Assembly (NCBI RefSeq): GCF_012927115.1
Contig: NZ_JABBFY010000001.1
Location: 806,001-870,000 of the forward strand
Source: Sphingomonas sp. G-3-2-10
GTDB taxonomy: Bacteria; Pseudomonadota; Alphaproteobacteria; Sphingomonadales; Sphingomonadaceae
Length of the DNA stretch: 64,000 nucleotides
Reading direction: 5' to 3'
In this document: positions 46,113-55,000 of the stretch, piece by piece
How the letters are laid out: each line of letters begins with the position of its first letter
Numbering within the stretch: position 1 is the first letter of the stretch
Notes under the pieces: generated by a model
Told to the model about the DNA's origin: nothing
Databases searched by the model: none
Seen by the model: the letters and a program-made list of their open reading frames with translations, nothing else
Position numbers and translations under genes: made by a program

Positions 46113-47711
46113 ATGATGAACCGTAAGGACTTCCTGCGTGGCAGCCTGACCGCGATGGCGGCGGCAAGCCTGCCCGAAACTGCCCGCGCGGCATCGGCGG
46201 CGATGGATTCGGGTGCGGGGGCTGCTTCGGGGGCCGGTCCCGCTGGGCCGGTGTCGATCACGCGGCTCAATCCGACGATGCGGCTCTATCCGGTCAAGGC
46301 GCTGGGCCGTCTGGGCGACATCCGGTTCGGCGGCGCGGAGATCGGCACGATGATGCCGTTCCTCGGACCGGGCGAAATCACATGGACCGTGACCGTGCCC
46401 GAAGCGGGCCGCTACGATATCGCATTATGCTGCTCGACCACGGTCAAAGGGCTGCCGGTGAAGATCAAGGCGGGCCGGACCGAGCGCGATTTCGCGATGC
46501 CGGTGACGGAAGGCTATTTCCATCCGCATCCGGAAGGGCCGGCGGAGAACCCCGGCGATCCGAGCGGCGAGAGCTTCTTCCGGCTGAAGGAGTTCTACAA
46601 TTTCGCGCGGGTTGCGGTGACGGGCGAGTTCGATCTGGTGCGTGGCGTGAACGTCGTGCGGCTGCGCGTGCTGGGCGAGAAGGCGCTGCCGGGCCGGGAA
46701 GTGCTCCGCCTGCGCTCGGTCGAAGTAACGCCGGTGAGCGCGCGCGCCGCGATCGAAGCGGACAGGAAGCGCGCGGTGTCGAAGCGCGTCAATTCCGACT
46801 GGTTCGCCAAGGCGGGCTATGGCGTGTGGTTCCATTTCCTCGACCTGACCCAGCCGCCCAGCGGCCCGCGCATTCCCTATGAGGAAGCGGTCAACCGGAT
46901 CGATGTCGAGGAACTGGTCGGCAGGGTGGCCGAGACCGGCGCCGGGTACATGATCTGGACGGTCAATCACGGCAATCCGACCTGCCCGGCGCCGATCAAG
47001 AGCTGGGAGAAGCTCCATCCCGGCTTTACCACCAAGCGCGACCTGATCAGCGAGTTCGCCGATGCGTTGGGCAAGCGGGGTATCCGCCTGATGCTGTACA
47101 TGAACCCGCCCGGCGTGGGGAACATGGCGCTCAATCCCGGCACGGTGAACGGGATACCCGCCTATAACGAAGACGATTACGCCAACCACCTGATCGAGGT
47201 GTTCCGCGAATTCGGGACGCGATACGGCTCTCGCGTGGCGGGTTACTGGTTCGATTCCACCTTCGAGGCGACCGAATGCTTCCCGAACCTGCCGTTCGAC
47301 GCGATCAATGCCGCGGTGAAGACCGGCTATCCCGAGCGGCTGGTGGCGTGGAACAACTGGGTGTTCCCGCACGAGACCGAATGGCAGGACTATTTCGCGG
47401 GCGAGCTGACCGACCTGCCCGTCAAATCCTATGGCGGCCGCGTCATCAGGAATGGCGTGGCCAAGGGGTTGCAGGGACATGTCGCGCTGCGCTTCGACGC
47501 CGACTGGCTGCACATCAAGCAGGATACGCCGATGCCGGCGCCGCGTTTCAAGGCGAAGGAACTGGCGGATTTCATCATCGCCAGCCAGATCGAGCAGGTG
47601 CCCGTGACGCTGGGCGTGGGCATCTTTCAGGATGGCAGCTTCGGCCCGCAGGCAATGCCGGTGCTGCGGGAGGTCAAACGGCTGGTGCGGGATAGGGGCG
47701 CGCCGGTCTGA
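46113..47711 (+). CDS. Alpha-L-fucosidase-like glycoside hydrolase (GH29-type), Tat-exported
   Basis: A secreted enzyme of about 533 residues predicted to release fucose or a related sugar. The signal MMNRKDFLRGSLTAMAAASLP resembles a Tat signal, except that one arginine is replaced by N-R-K. An N-terminal beta domain (to about residue 220) precedes the barrel, which opens with WFAKAGYGVWFHFLD; the likely nucleophile is D381 in GYWFDSTFE. The start at 46113 follows GGAGAGGGG by about eight bases. Divergent from the racemase-like gene, it fits a small fucose- or rhamnose-scavenging locus. Confidence 0.7.
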   Translation: MMNRKDFLRGSLTAMAAASLPETARAASAAMDSGAGAASGAGPAGPVSITRLNPTMRLYPVKALGRLGDIRFGGAEIGTMMPFLGPGEITWTVTVPEAGRYDIALCCSTTVKGLPVKIKAGRTERDFAMPVTEGYFHPHPEGPAENPGDPSGESFFRLKEFYNFARVAVTGEFDLVRGVNVVRLRVLGEKALPGREVLRLRSVEVTPVSARAAIEADRKRAVSKRVNSDWFAKAGYGVWFHFLDLTQPPSGPRIPYEEAVNRIDVEELVGRVAETGAGYMIWTVNHGNPTCPAPIKSWEKLHPGFTTKRDLISEFADALGKRGIRLMLYMNPPGVGNMALNPGTVNGIPAYNEDDYANHLIEVFREFGTRYGSRVAGYWFDSTFEATECFPNLPFDAINAAVKTGYPERLVAWNNWVFPHETEWQDYFAGELTDLPVKSYGGRVIRNGVAKGLQGHVALRFDADWLHIKQDTPMPAPRFKAKELADFIIASQIEQVPVTLGVGIFQDGSFGPQAMPVLREVKRLVRDRGAPV

Positions 47712-47817
47712 GGGCATGTTGGACCGGCAGGGGGAAAGCAAAACGACGGTTGTTGCGCGCCTGAAATGGCGCGCCGGCATCGGGCGGCCGCAAGATTGGC
47801 TCGGCCTGTCCGCTTAA

Positions 47818-47880
47818 CACAGGATAAGCCGGAGCATTTCCCCGACGAGAGGGTTGGCCCGACGCTCAGGATATCCTGTG
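47818..47880. promoter_or_regulatory. Nested palindromes upstream of the OmpA gene
   Basis: CAGGATATCCTG (47867-47878) is a perfect 12-base palindrome. It lies inside a longer inverted repeat, CACAGGATA (47818-47826) with TATCCTGTG (47872-47880). These could form alternative RNA hairpins or an operator. The whole 265-base gap before the OmpA gene has no gene. Confidence 0.4.
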
Positions 47881-47976
47881 CGATGAGCGGGGTCGCAAAA
47901 TGCGGCAAAGCGGCGTGCACCCACGCCGGACGATAATCGCACGATCCTGGCGAGTTCTTATGTGGAGGAACCACGG

Positions 47977-48849
47977 ATGCGTTTTATGTCCAACAGCCCG
48001 AAGTATCTGTTCGCGATCGCCATGCTGACCAGCACGGCGGGAGTCGCCTATGCACAGGATCAGGGCGAGACCAATCCATCGATCACCGTCAGCGGCGCAG
48101 CACCCGCCGATCTGGCCGGATTGCCTGCCGGCCCCGAAATCGAAGGCATTATTTCCGCCCGCAGGGACGGGACCGTGCATGTCACGACCGCCTCGGGCAC
48201 CCGCGAAGTGGTGCTGATCAGCGAGGGGACCCAGATCAAGTCTAGCGGCGGCTTCCTCGGCCTCAATCGCAACCGGTTGGGCGAGCAGTCGCTGCTCAAC
48301 GGCCTGCCGGTCAGCATCCGGACGGTGCGCTGGGCAGACGGGCTGGTGGCGAGCCGGGTCGATCTGAAGAGCCGCGATCTCCGAACTGCGTCGATGATCC
48401 ACAACGGCACCGACCAGCGTTTCGGCGAACAGGCGGCCGCCACGGAATCGCTGCGCAATCGCGTGGCCGATATCGACCAGTATAACGTCAAGAGCACGAC
48501 CAACGTGACCTTCGACACCGGCAAGACGGTGCTGTCCGAACAGGCGAAGGCCGATCTGTGCGGCGTGGCGACGCAGGCGGAGGGAACCGACAACGCCCTG
48601 CTGCTGGTGGTCGGCTATACCGATGCGACGGGCAGCCAGGACTTCAACCAGGAGCTGAGCGAGAAGCGCGCGGCGCGGGTGGTCAACTATCTGCAGCAGG
48701 CCTGCGGCTGGAAACCCTATCGCATGCTGACCCCGACCGGGATGGCGGAAGCCGATCCGGCGGCGCCCAACGATAGCCCCACGGGCATGGCGCAGAACCG
48801 CCGCGTCGCGGTGAACGTGCTGGTCAGCAAGGCCGTGGACGGGCTGTAA
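47977..48849 (+). CDS. OmpA family outer-membrane protein
   Basis: A 290-residue protein with a signal peptide ending GVAYAQ. The C-terminal OmpA-like peptidoglycan-binding domain covers roughly residues 165-290, with TNVTFDTGKTVLSEQAKADL and VVGYTDATGSQDFNQELSEKRA. The first part (ISARRDGTVHVTTASGTREVVLISEGT) is a beta-rich domain of its own, different from a typical eight-strand barrel. It likely tethers the outer membrane to peptidoglycan. The start at 47977 has GGAGG eight bases upstream. A terminator follows at 48884. Confidence 0.85.
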   Translation: MRFMSNSPKYLFAIAMLTSTAGVAYAQDQGETNPSITVSGAAPADLAGLPAGPEIEGIISARRDGTVHVTTASGTREVVLISEGTQIKSSGGFLGLNRNRLGEQSLLNGLPVSIRTVRWADGLVASRVDLKSRDLRTASMIHNGTDQRFGEQAAATESLRNRVADIDQYNVKSTTNVTFDTGKTVLSEQAKADLCGVATQAEGTDNALLLVVGYTDATGSQDFNQELSEKRAARVVNYLQQACGWKPYRMLTPTGMAEADPAAPNDSPTGMAQNRRVAVNVLVSKAVDGL

Positions 48850-48883
48850 CGCGTTCGCGAGGCTAGCCCTTCGGAATGAAGAA

Positions 48884-48919
48884 CACCCTCTCCCGCTACG
48901 GCGGGGGAGGGTTTTCTTT
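48884..48919. terminator. Hairpin terminator between the OmpA gene and the sensor kinase
   Basis: ACCCTCTCCCGC pairs with GCGGGGGAGGGT (one G-U pair) around a three-base loop, followed on the plus strand by TTTTCTTTC. It serves the OmpA gene, and possibly the convergent kinase gene. Confidence 0.8.
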
Positions 48920-50340
48920 CAGCCGCGCGGCAGGCGGATCGTTGCGATCAGGCCGCCGCCTTCGCGGTTGGCAAGGACGATGGTGCCGCCGGCTTCGCTG
49001 ACGATCGCCTTTGCCAGCGCAAGGCCCAGCCCGATGCCTCCGGTCTCGCGGTTGCGCGAGGTTTCGAGGCGGGTGAAGGGATCGAACACCGCGGCGATCT
49101 TGTCCGCGGGGATGCCGGGGCCGCGATCGCACACGTCGATCGCCACGCTGGTCTCACCGGGCACGAGGCGAACTTCGGCGCCGCCGCCATATTTGACGGC
49201 ATTCTCGATCAGGTTGCGGACGGCGCGGCGCATCAGGTTGGGGCGGATGCGCATCTTGAGGCGCGGGGCTTCCTCGAACGCGACGGGCATGTCGAGGTCG
49301 CGGAAATCCTCGACCACCGCGTCGATCAGCGCGGAGAGATCGACATCGGTAGGCGGCTCGCTGGGGCGGCCGAGGCGCGCGAGCGACAGGATGTCGTCGA
49401 GGGTGCGGTTCATCTCGTCGATCGTGTCGGCCATGCGATTACGATCTTCATCGTCGTCGACCGATTCGATGCGGACGCGCAGTGCGGCGAGCGGGGTGCG
49501 CAGATCATGGCCGATCGCACCGAGCATCTTGTCCTTCTCGTCGAGCATCGCGGTGACGCGCTGGCCGAGGCCGTTGTAGGCGGCGATGACCGAGCGGACG
49601 TCGCTGGGGCCGCGTTCCTCGACCGGACCGGCATCGCTGCCGGGGCGGAACTCGCGTGCGGCGGTGGCGAGGCGGCGCAGCGGCTTGGCGATGCGGCGGG
49701 TGGCGAGCAGCACCGGGATCAGCACGACGATGTAGAGGATGCCGGTCTGCGCCATCAGCTGCCAGATCAGCACGCGCTCGGCGGTGGGCCAGCCGGTGGA
49801 GAGGGCGAGCCACTGGCCGCTCTTGAGGTGGACGAGGATGTGCAACTCGGCGCCGAGCCGGTGGAGGCGCTTCTTGCGCTCGGGAGTCATGTGGCGGATC
49901 AGCGGGCGGCTTTCGTCGATCGGACGGACGACGGCGATCACTTCGTGCAGCGCGACGCCGCCATCGGTGAAACCCTGACGGACCATGTCCTCGATATCGG
50001 CGCGGCGCGGCTCGACGGGAAGTTCGGGCGGGGTGGTGAGGACCTGGACGCGGGTGCGCTGATCATAGCCGGGCGGGCCCCGACGCGCGCGGTCAGGACC
50101 GGGGCGTTCCGCGTCGTTGGGGCCGCGACGCACACGATCGGGCTGGGGATCGGCGTTGGGATTGGCCAGCCGCTCGGCGGTGTCGGCGAGGCGCGTGACC
50201 GAGGGGACGACGATCTGGGCGAAGCGGGATTCGCGGCGTTCGTTGAGCAGCAGGCCGAAATTGATCGCCTGCGCGAGGAACAGCGCGGCGGCGACGATGA
50301 GGCCGATCTGGCCGGTCAGGCTGCGGGGGAAGAAGCGCAT
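48919..50340 (-). CDS. Sensor histidine kinase (EnvZ-like)
   Basis: Inner-membrane sensor kinase of 473 residues. Two membrane segments (GQIGLIVAAALFLAQAINFGLLL and LIWQLMAQTGILYIVVLIPVLL) flank a periplasmic domain rich in arginine and proline, followed by HAMP and the H-box AIGHDLRTPLAALR, then N-box NLIENAVKYGGG and G-boxes CDRGPGIP and GGIGLGLALAKA. It overlaps the regulator gene by one base. An EF-hand protein lies upstream in the same run, so the signal may involve calcium or divalent cations, which is inference. Confidence 0.92.
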   Translation of the reverse strand: MRFFPRSLTGQIGLIVAAALFLAQAINFGLLLNERRESRFAQIVVPSVTRLADTAERLANPNADPQPDRVRRGPNDAERPGPDRARRGPPGYDQRTRVQVLTTPPELPVEPRRADIEDMVRQGFTDGGVALHEVIAVVRPIDESRPLIRHMTPERKKRLHRLGAELHILVHLKSGQWLALSTGWPTAERVLIWQLMAQTGILYIVVLIPVLLATRRIAKPLRRLATAAREFRPGSDAGPVEERGPSDVRSVIAAYNGLGQRVTAMLDEKDKMLGAIGHDLRTPLAALRVRIESVDDDEDRNRMADTIDEMNRTLDDILSLARLGRPSEPPTDVDLSALIDAVVEDFRDLDMPVAFEEAPRLKMRIRPNLMRRAVRNLIENAVKYGGGAEVRLVPGETSVAIDVCDRGPGIPADKIAAVFDPFTRLETSRNRETGGIGLGLALAKAIVSEAGGTIVLANREGGGLIATIRLPRG

Positions 50341-51059
50341 CAGAGTTTGGTGACTTCCGCCGCGAGCGTGTAGCCGCCGCCCCAGACGGTCTTGATGAGG
50401 ACCGGGTTCTTGGGGTCGGTCTCGATCTTCTTGCGGAGGCGGCTGACCTGATTGTCGATCGCGCGATCGAAGGCGGCGGCTTCGCGGCCTTGGGTCAGAT
50501 CGAGCAACTGGTCGCGGGTCAGCACCGCGCGTGGGCGCGTGACCAGTGCGTGGAGGAGGTTGTACTCGCCGGTGGAGAGGGGGATCGACACGCCTTCGCG
50601 GTCGACCAGCGCGCGCTCGCCGGTCTTGAGGACGAGGCCGGCAAAGGCATAGCTGCCGGCTTCGGGCGCGGTCTGGCGGGTGCCGCCGGCCTGGAGGCGG
50701 CGCAGCACAACCTTGATCCGGGCGGCGAGTTCGCGCGGGGAGAAGGGCTTCACGACATAATCGTCGGCGCCCATTTCGAGGCCGACGATGCGATCGGTCT
50801 CCTCGGTGCGGGCGGTTAGGAGGATGACCGGAGTGTCGCTGGTCTCGCGGATGTGGCGGCAGAGGCTCAGGCCGTCCTCGCCGGGCATCATGATGTCGAG
50901 GATCACCAGATCGATCGCATATGCGGACATACGTGCGCGGGCGCCCTCGGCATCGCCGGCCTGGGTGATGCGGAAGCCCTGCTTGGTCAGATACTGCGCC
51001 AGCGGCTCGCGGATCGAACGCTCGTCATCGACGAGCAGGATGTGGGGAATCTCGGACAT
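50340..51059 (-). CDS. OmpR-family response regulator
   Basis: Response regulator of 239 residues paired with the downstream kinase. The receiver has D11-D12, phospho-acceptor D55 (LVILDIMMPGEDG) and the conserved TARTEETDR region; the winged-helix DNA-binding domain ends with RKIETDPKNPVLIKTVWGGGYTL. I start at MSEIPHILLVDDE (51059). It lies between the EF-hand gene and the kinase, overlapping the kinase by one base. Its regulon is unknown; the EF-hand gene is a likely member. Confidence 0.94.
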   Translation of the reverse strand: MSEIPHILLVDDERSIREPLAQYLTKQGFRITQAGDAEGARARMSAYAIDLVILDIMMPGEDGLSLCRHIRETSDTPVILLTARTEETDRIVGLEMGADDYVVKPFSPRELAARIKVVLRRLQAGGTRQTAPEAGSYAFAGLVLKTGERALVDREGVSIPLSTGEYNLLHALVTRPRAVLTRDQLLDLTQGREAAAFDRAIDNQVSRLRKKIETDPKNPVLIKTVWGGGYTLAAEVTKL

Positions 51060-51142
51060 GACCGGTTGATAGCAACTCGTCAGAGGGAAGGAAGTGCCGG
51101 GCGGGCGAGGAGGCACAGAAGCCCGCCCGGCTTCCGGCCGGC

Positions 51143-51661
51143 TTAGTTGCCCTGAGGGGCGTTCGGGGTGCCGGCGGGAGGGGGAGGCGGGGGACCCATG
51201 TGGCCGTGACGGCCATGACCAAACTTGCCGGGGCCGCCACGGTGGAGCGCGGCCATCGTGTCGCGCAGGGCATCGCGTTCGGCCTTGTCGACCTTACCGT
51301 CGCCGTTGCGGTCGATATAGTCGAACGCGCGGGTGGCGCGGGCGATCTGTTCGGCCTTGGTGGGCGCGCCGTTGCCGCCGCCGATGCCATCGGGACCGCC
51401 GCGCCGCGAGCGCATACCGGGACCGCGGCCGCCGCGCTCGTCGGCGCCGATCTTGCCGTCCTTGTTCGCGTCGCGCTTCGCGAAGCGGGCTTCGACATGG
51501 GCGATCAATTCGGAGCGGGTGAGGATGCCGTCGGTATTGGCATCGGCGCGCATCAGCAGGCCGCCGCCACGCTGGGGCGGCGCTTCCTGAGCGAAGGCGG
51601 CAGCGCCGCCGCCGAAGGTGATCGCCGCGGCGAGCGTGGCGGAGAGCAATTTGATCATCAT
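51143..51661 (-). CDS. Secreted EF-hand protein
   Basis: A 172-residue protein with a signal peptide ending AAAFAQ. It has three calcium-binding loops: DANTDGILTRSE, DANKDGKIGADE and DRNGDGKVDKAE, separated by a glycine/arginine-rich stretch and followed by a proline-rich tail ending PPPPPPAGT. It is predicted to bind calcium in the periplasm. The gap to the response regulator is 83 bases, so it could be co-transcribed with the two-component system and serve as its sensor input or target. Confidence 0.82.
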   Translation of the reverse strand: MMIKLLSATLAAAITFGGGAAAFAQEAPPQRGGGLLMRADANTDGILTRSELIAHVEARFAKRDANKDGKIGADERGGRGPGMRSRRGGPDGIGGGNGAPTKAEQIARATRAFDYIDRNGDGKVDKAERDALRDTMAALHRGGPGKFGHGRHGHMGPPPPPPAGTPNAPQGN

Positions 51662-51792
51662 GGGGCGAGAACTCCTGGCTTGGCGGCGGGGAGGGGATGC
51701 CCCGCCGTTGGTGCCTTTCTGTCGGAGTCCTGTCGCAGCCGTTTGTCAGGCGTTCAGGAAAGTGTCGCGAATTGTCGCAAGGTCGAGCCGAA

Positions 51793-51815
51793 ATCCTCCC
51801 ACTGGCGGGGGAGGA
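51793..51815. repeat. CCTCCC-type dispersed hairpin
   Basis: ATCCTCCC (51793-51800) pairs with GGGAGGAT (51808-51815) across a short loop. It lies in the 164-base gap between the EF-hand and thioesterase genes, near the 3' end of the latter, and belongs to the same family as 27,146, 54,970 and 59,685. Confidence 0.6.
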
Positions 51816-51825
51816 TGGGGGGGGG

Positions 51826-52599
51826 TTAAGCGAAGATCGCGACGGCCTGCATGGCTTCGGCGATGAGGTCGCCCTGTGCGTTCCAGATGGTCATGCGCTG
51901 GGTGGAATAGCCATCGGCGGCGACGTCGGCAGTGGCGCCTAGGAGCCACCAGCCGTCCTGCGTCACCGGTTCGGCGGTGATGAAGTTGATCTGCCAGTTG
52001 AGCGAGGAGAGCGGCGCGCGCTGGCCCTCGATCAGCTTGAACGCGGCGGGGGGCAGGCCGTCGCCGATCGCCATCAGTTCGACCATCGGGTGGAGGCCGT
52101 CGCGGGCCCGCAGACGCCCCCAGCGAAGCCATTCGGCGGCCTTGGTCGTCGCCTTGGGATCGTGGAAGTTGAAATTGCCGGTGAAGAAGCCATCGGGGCC
52201 AGTGTAGATCTTGGCGTCGGCAGCGGGCGGGGCAAGGGGCGCGCGCGGGGCTTCGTCATGGGCGATCTGCGATTGCAGCGGGGCCATGAAGATGAAGGTG
52301 GCGCGGTAGCCGAGCCCGGCTTCGGAGACGATATCGGACTGGATGAAGGCGGCGTTGCGGCCGCGGCGCAGCTTGGTGGCGGTGACGGTCACTTCGCCTG
52401 CCAGCGGACCGATGAACGCGACCTGCGCCGAGCGGAGCGGGGGCAGATCGGGTTCGATCTGCATCGCTGCGTGGAGCGCGAGGGCGGAGGAGAGGCCGCC
52501 ATAAGCGGTGCGGCCTTGCATCCAGTCTTCGGGGATAGAGGTGCGCAGGCCGGTTTCTGTCGGCGTGGCGGCGGCGAGAATTTGGGCGAGAGGAGTCAT
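51826..52599 (-). CDS. Acyl-CoA thioesterase-like protein (hotdog fold)
   Basis: A 257-residue double-hotdog protein of the TesB-like thioesterase family. It starts MTPLAQILAAATPTETGLR; the second helix block GRTAYGGLSSALALHAAMQ and the AEWLRWGRLRARDGLHP stretch fit the family. It hydrolyses acyl-CoA thioesters in general, but the chain preference is not visible. The start at 52599 overlaps the acyl-CoA ligase stop by four bases, so the two are coupled: one makes and the other cleaves an acyl-CoA. Confidence 0.8.
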   Translation of the reverse strand: MTPLAQILAAATPTETGLRTSIPEDWMQGRTAYGGLSSALALHAAMQIEPDLPPLRSAQVAFIGPLAGEVTVTATKLRRGRNAAFIQSDIVSEAGLGYRATFIFMAPLQSQIAHDEAPRAPLAPPAADAKIYTGPDGFFTGNFNFHDPKATTKAAEWLRWGRLRARDGLHPMVELMAIGDGLPPAAFKLIEGQRAPLSSLNWQINFITAEPVTQDGWWLLGATADVAADGYSTQRMTIWNAQGDLIAEAMQAVAIFA

Positions 52600-54086
52600 G
52601 CGAGATACCGGTCTCGAAGTTCGCGCTTCAGCACCTTGCCGATCGCGCTGCGGGGGAGTTCGTCGACCGGCTCCAGCGCGGAGAGGCGCTGGGTCTTGCC
52701 GACCTGAGCGTTGAACCATTCGAGGATCGCGGCGGCGTCGCCCGTGCCTGAGTAGAAGCCGACCGGAGTTTCGCCCCATGCTTCGGAGGGGACGCCGATC
52801 ACTGCACAGTCCTTCACATCGGGGTGCTGGATCAGGATCGCTTCGAGGTCGGAGGGATAGATGTTGAACCCGCCCGAGATGATCAGGTCCTTCTTGCGGT
52901 CCATCAGGATCAGGAAGCCGTCTTCGTCGAAGCGGCCGACATCGCCGTGACGAACGAAGCGGTTGCCATCGGAATCGTGCCAGGTGGCGGCACGAGTGGC
53001 GTCCTCGCGGCCATGATAGGCGGACATCATCGCCTTCGAACGGCCGACGACTTCGCCCATCTCGCCGGGCGCGACTTCGTTGCCGTCATCGTCGATCAGG
53101 CGGATATCGTGACCCTCGACCGGGCGGCCGACCGTATGGAGCTTGTCCGGGAACATGTTGCACACCAGCACACAGGTGCCTCCGCCTTCGGTGAGGCCGT
53201 AATATTCGACCAGCGCGCCGGGCCAGCGAGCGATGATGTCGGCCTTGAGCGCGGCGCTGAACGGCGCGCTGGTGCAGGATTTGAACTGGAAGCTCGACAG
53301 GTCGAAGCTGTCGAAATCGGGCAGGGCCATGATCCGCTGATACTGGACAGGGACGAGCATGGCGTGGGTGGCGCGATGCTTCTCGGCCAGCGCGAGATAG
53401 GTCCGGGCATCGAACTTGCCGAGCAGCACGGCGGTGCCGCCCCATGCCAGCGTGGGCAGGAAGCTGACCAAGGTCGTGTTCGAATAGAGTGGCGTCGCGA
53501 TCATCGTCACCGCGTCCGCAAAGGTCGGCGGGGCGCGGACGATATGCTGCCAGCGCATCGAATGCGGCTGGACGATGCCCTTGGGCGTACCGGTGGTGCC
53601 CGAGGAATAGATGATGTTGAACGGATCTTCGAGGCCGATGATAACCGGAACGGGAGGCTCGTCGCTCAGCCACTCGGCAAGGGCCGGGCCGTCGAGGGCG
53701 ATCTTGCGGGCGCTCGTTTCGATACCGGCGGAAGCGGCGTCGTGGAACAGGATCGACGCGGCGCAATCGGCGACCATCGCCGCGAGCTGCTCGGCGGTGG
53801 CCGAGGGCTGGAGCGGAGCGGCGACGCAGCCCGCGCGGATCGCGCCAAGAAAGACCTGGGCATATTCGAGCGAACTGGCCGAGGCGATGGCCACGGCGCT
53901 GCCGCGCGCGATCCCGTCATGCTGGAGGGCTGCGGCGACGCGATCCATCGCGCGGTCGAGCTCCGAATAGCTTATCCATTGATCGCCGCAGACGATCGCC
54001 GCTTTCTGCCCGCGCTCGGCGGCATGGGCGCGGATGAGTTCGGGCAGCGTCGCGAAGCTGCCGGCCAATATGTCCGCTGCGCTCAT
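52596..54086 (-). CDS. Acyl-CoA synthetase (AMP-forming ligase)
   Basis: Activates a carboxylic acid with ATP and CoA. The P-loop IIYSSGTTGTPKGIV, the adenine pocket YYGLTEGGG, the hinge GDVGRFDEDGFLILMDRKKDL and the catalytic lysine in SAIGKVLKRELR are all in place. Length 496 suits the medium-chain or aromatic acid group. It is divergent from the SDR gene, with only 83 bases between starts. It overlaps the thioesterase by four bases. Substrate is not known; neighbouring genes suggest beta-oxidation. Confidence 0.92.
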   Translation of the reverse strand: MSAADILAGSFATLPELIRAHAAERGQKAAIVCGDQWISYSELDRAMDRVAAALQHDGIARGSAVAIASASSLEYAQVFLGAIRAGCVAAPLQPSATAEQLAAMVADCAASILFHDAASAGIETSARKIALDGPALAEWLSDEPPVPVIIGLEDPFNIIYSSGTTGTPKGIVQPHSMRWQHIVRAPPTFADAVTMIATPLYSNTTLVSFLPTLAWGGTAVLLGKFDARTYLALAEKHRATHAMLVPVQYQRIMALPDFDSFDLSSFQFKSCTSAPFSAALKADIIARWPGALVEYYGLTEGGGTCVLVCNMFPDKLHTVGRPVEGHDIRLIDDDGNEVAPGEMGEVVGRSKAMMSAYHGREDATRAATWHDSDGNRFVRHGDVGRFDEDGFLILMDRKKDLIISGGFNIYPSDLEAILIQHPDVKDCAVIGVPSEAWGETPVGFYSGTGDAAAILEWFNAQVGKTQRLSALEPVDELPRSAIGKVLKRELRDRYLA

Positions 54087-54169
54087 GATTCCCTTGCCCT
54101 CACCTTTCTGTCGCTAGGCGAGCGCGGCGCGGAATGCCATAACCGATGTTCGAAAAATCGGGAGACGGC

Positions 54170-54961
54170 ATGACGGATCGGATGGAAGGCATGGTGGCGA
54201 TCGTGACCGGAGGCGGAACCGGGATCGGTGCGGCGACGGTGCGGATGCTGGCGGCGCGAGGCGTGCGGTGCGTGATCAATTATGCGAGCAGCCGCGAGGA
54301 TGCGGAACTGCTGGCGAGCGAAACGGGCGGGATCGCGGTGCGGGCCGATGTCGGCGACGATGCCGCGTGCTGCGCCTTGGCCGGTGCGGCGGTCGAGGCG
54401 TTCGGGCGGATCGACTTTCTGGTCAACAATGCGGGCAGGACAAAGTTCGCGGCGCATGAGGATCTGGATGCGCTGTCCGCCGACGATTTTCTCGACATCT
54501 ATCGCCTGAACACCGTCGGTGCGTTCCAGATGATCCGCGCCTGTGCGCCCGCGATGCGCGAGGGGCCGACGAGCGCGGTGGTCAATATCGCGTCGGTCGC
54601 GGGGATATCGGGGCATGGATCGTCGGTGGCCTATGCCGCGTCCAAGGGTGCGCTGATCACTATGACCGAGAGCCTTGCCCGCGTGCTGGCGCCGGCGATC
54701 CGGATCAACGCCGTCGCGCCGGCCTATGTCGGGACGGGATGGTTCGAGAAGCGGCTGGGCCCCGATGGGTTCGCGGCGCTCAACGCGAAGATCGCCGCCG
54801 GGGTGCCGATGGGGATCGCGACGATGGCCGAAGATATCGCGGTGCATGTCGTTCACCTGCTCGATCCGGCGAGCCGGTCGCTGGCGGGGGAGATCGTACG
54901 GGTCGATGCCGGGGCGCATCTCGACATCGGGCAATCGAGAAGGCCGGGCCGGGAGGTTTAG
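54170..54961 (+). CDS. Short-chain dehydrogenase/reductase
   Basis: NAD(P)-dependent oxidoreductase of 263 residues. The Rossmann motif is TGGGTGIG, followed by NNAG, the catalytic serine in NIASVAGISG and Y-x-x-x-K (YAASKG). It is in the FabG-type group, so substrates may be 3-ketoacyl or hydroxy compounds. The start at 54170 has GGGAG close upstream; an in-frame ATG at 54146 is less likely. It is divergent from the acyl-CoA ligase. Confidence 0.9.
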   Translation: MTDRMEGMVAIVTGGGTGIGAATVRMLAARGVRCVINYASSREDAELLASETGGIAVRADVGDDAACCALAGAAVEAFGRIDFLVNNAGRTKFAAHEDLDALSADDFLDIYRLNTVGAFQMIRACAPAMREGPTSAVVNIASVAGISGHGSSVAYAASKGALITMTESLARVLAPAIRINAVAPAYVGTGWFEKRLGPDGFAALNAKIAAGVPMGIATMAEDIAVHVVHLLDPASRSLAGEIVRVDAGAHLDIGQSRRPGREV

Positions 54962-54969
54962 GGCATTTC

Positions 54970-54994
54970 AATCCTCCCCCTCCGGGGGAGGATT
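54970..54994. repeat. CCTCCCC-type dispersed hairpin acting as a shared terminator
   Basis: AATCCTCCCCC (54970-54980) pairs with GGGGGAGGATT (54984-54994) through a three-base loop, with a TT run beyond. It lies in the 39-base gap between the convergent SDR and GST genes, so it can terminate both. Confidence 0.75.
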
Positions 54995-55000
54995 TTAGGG

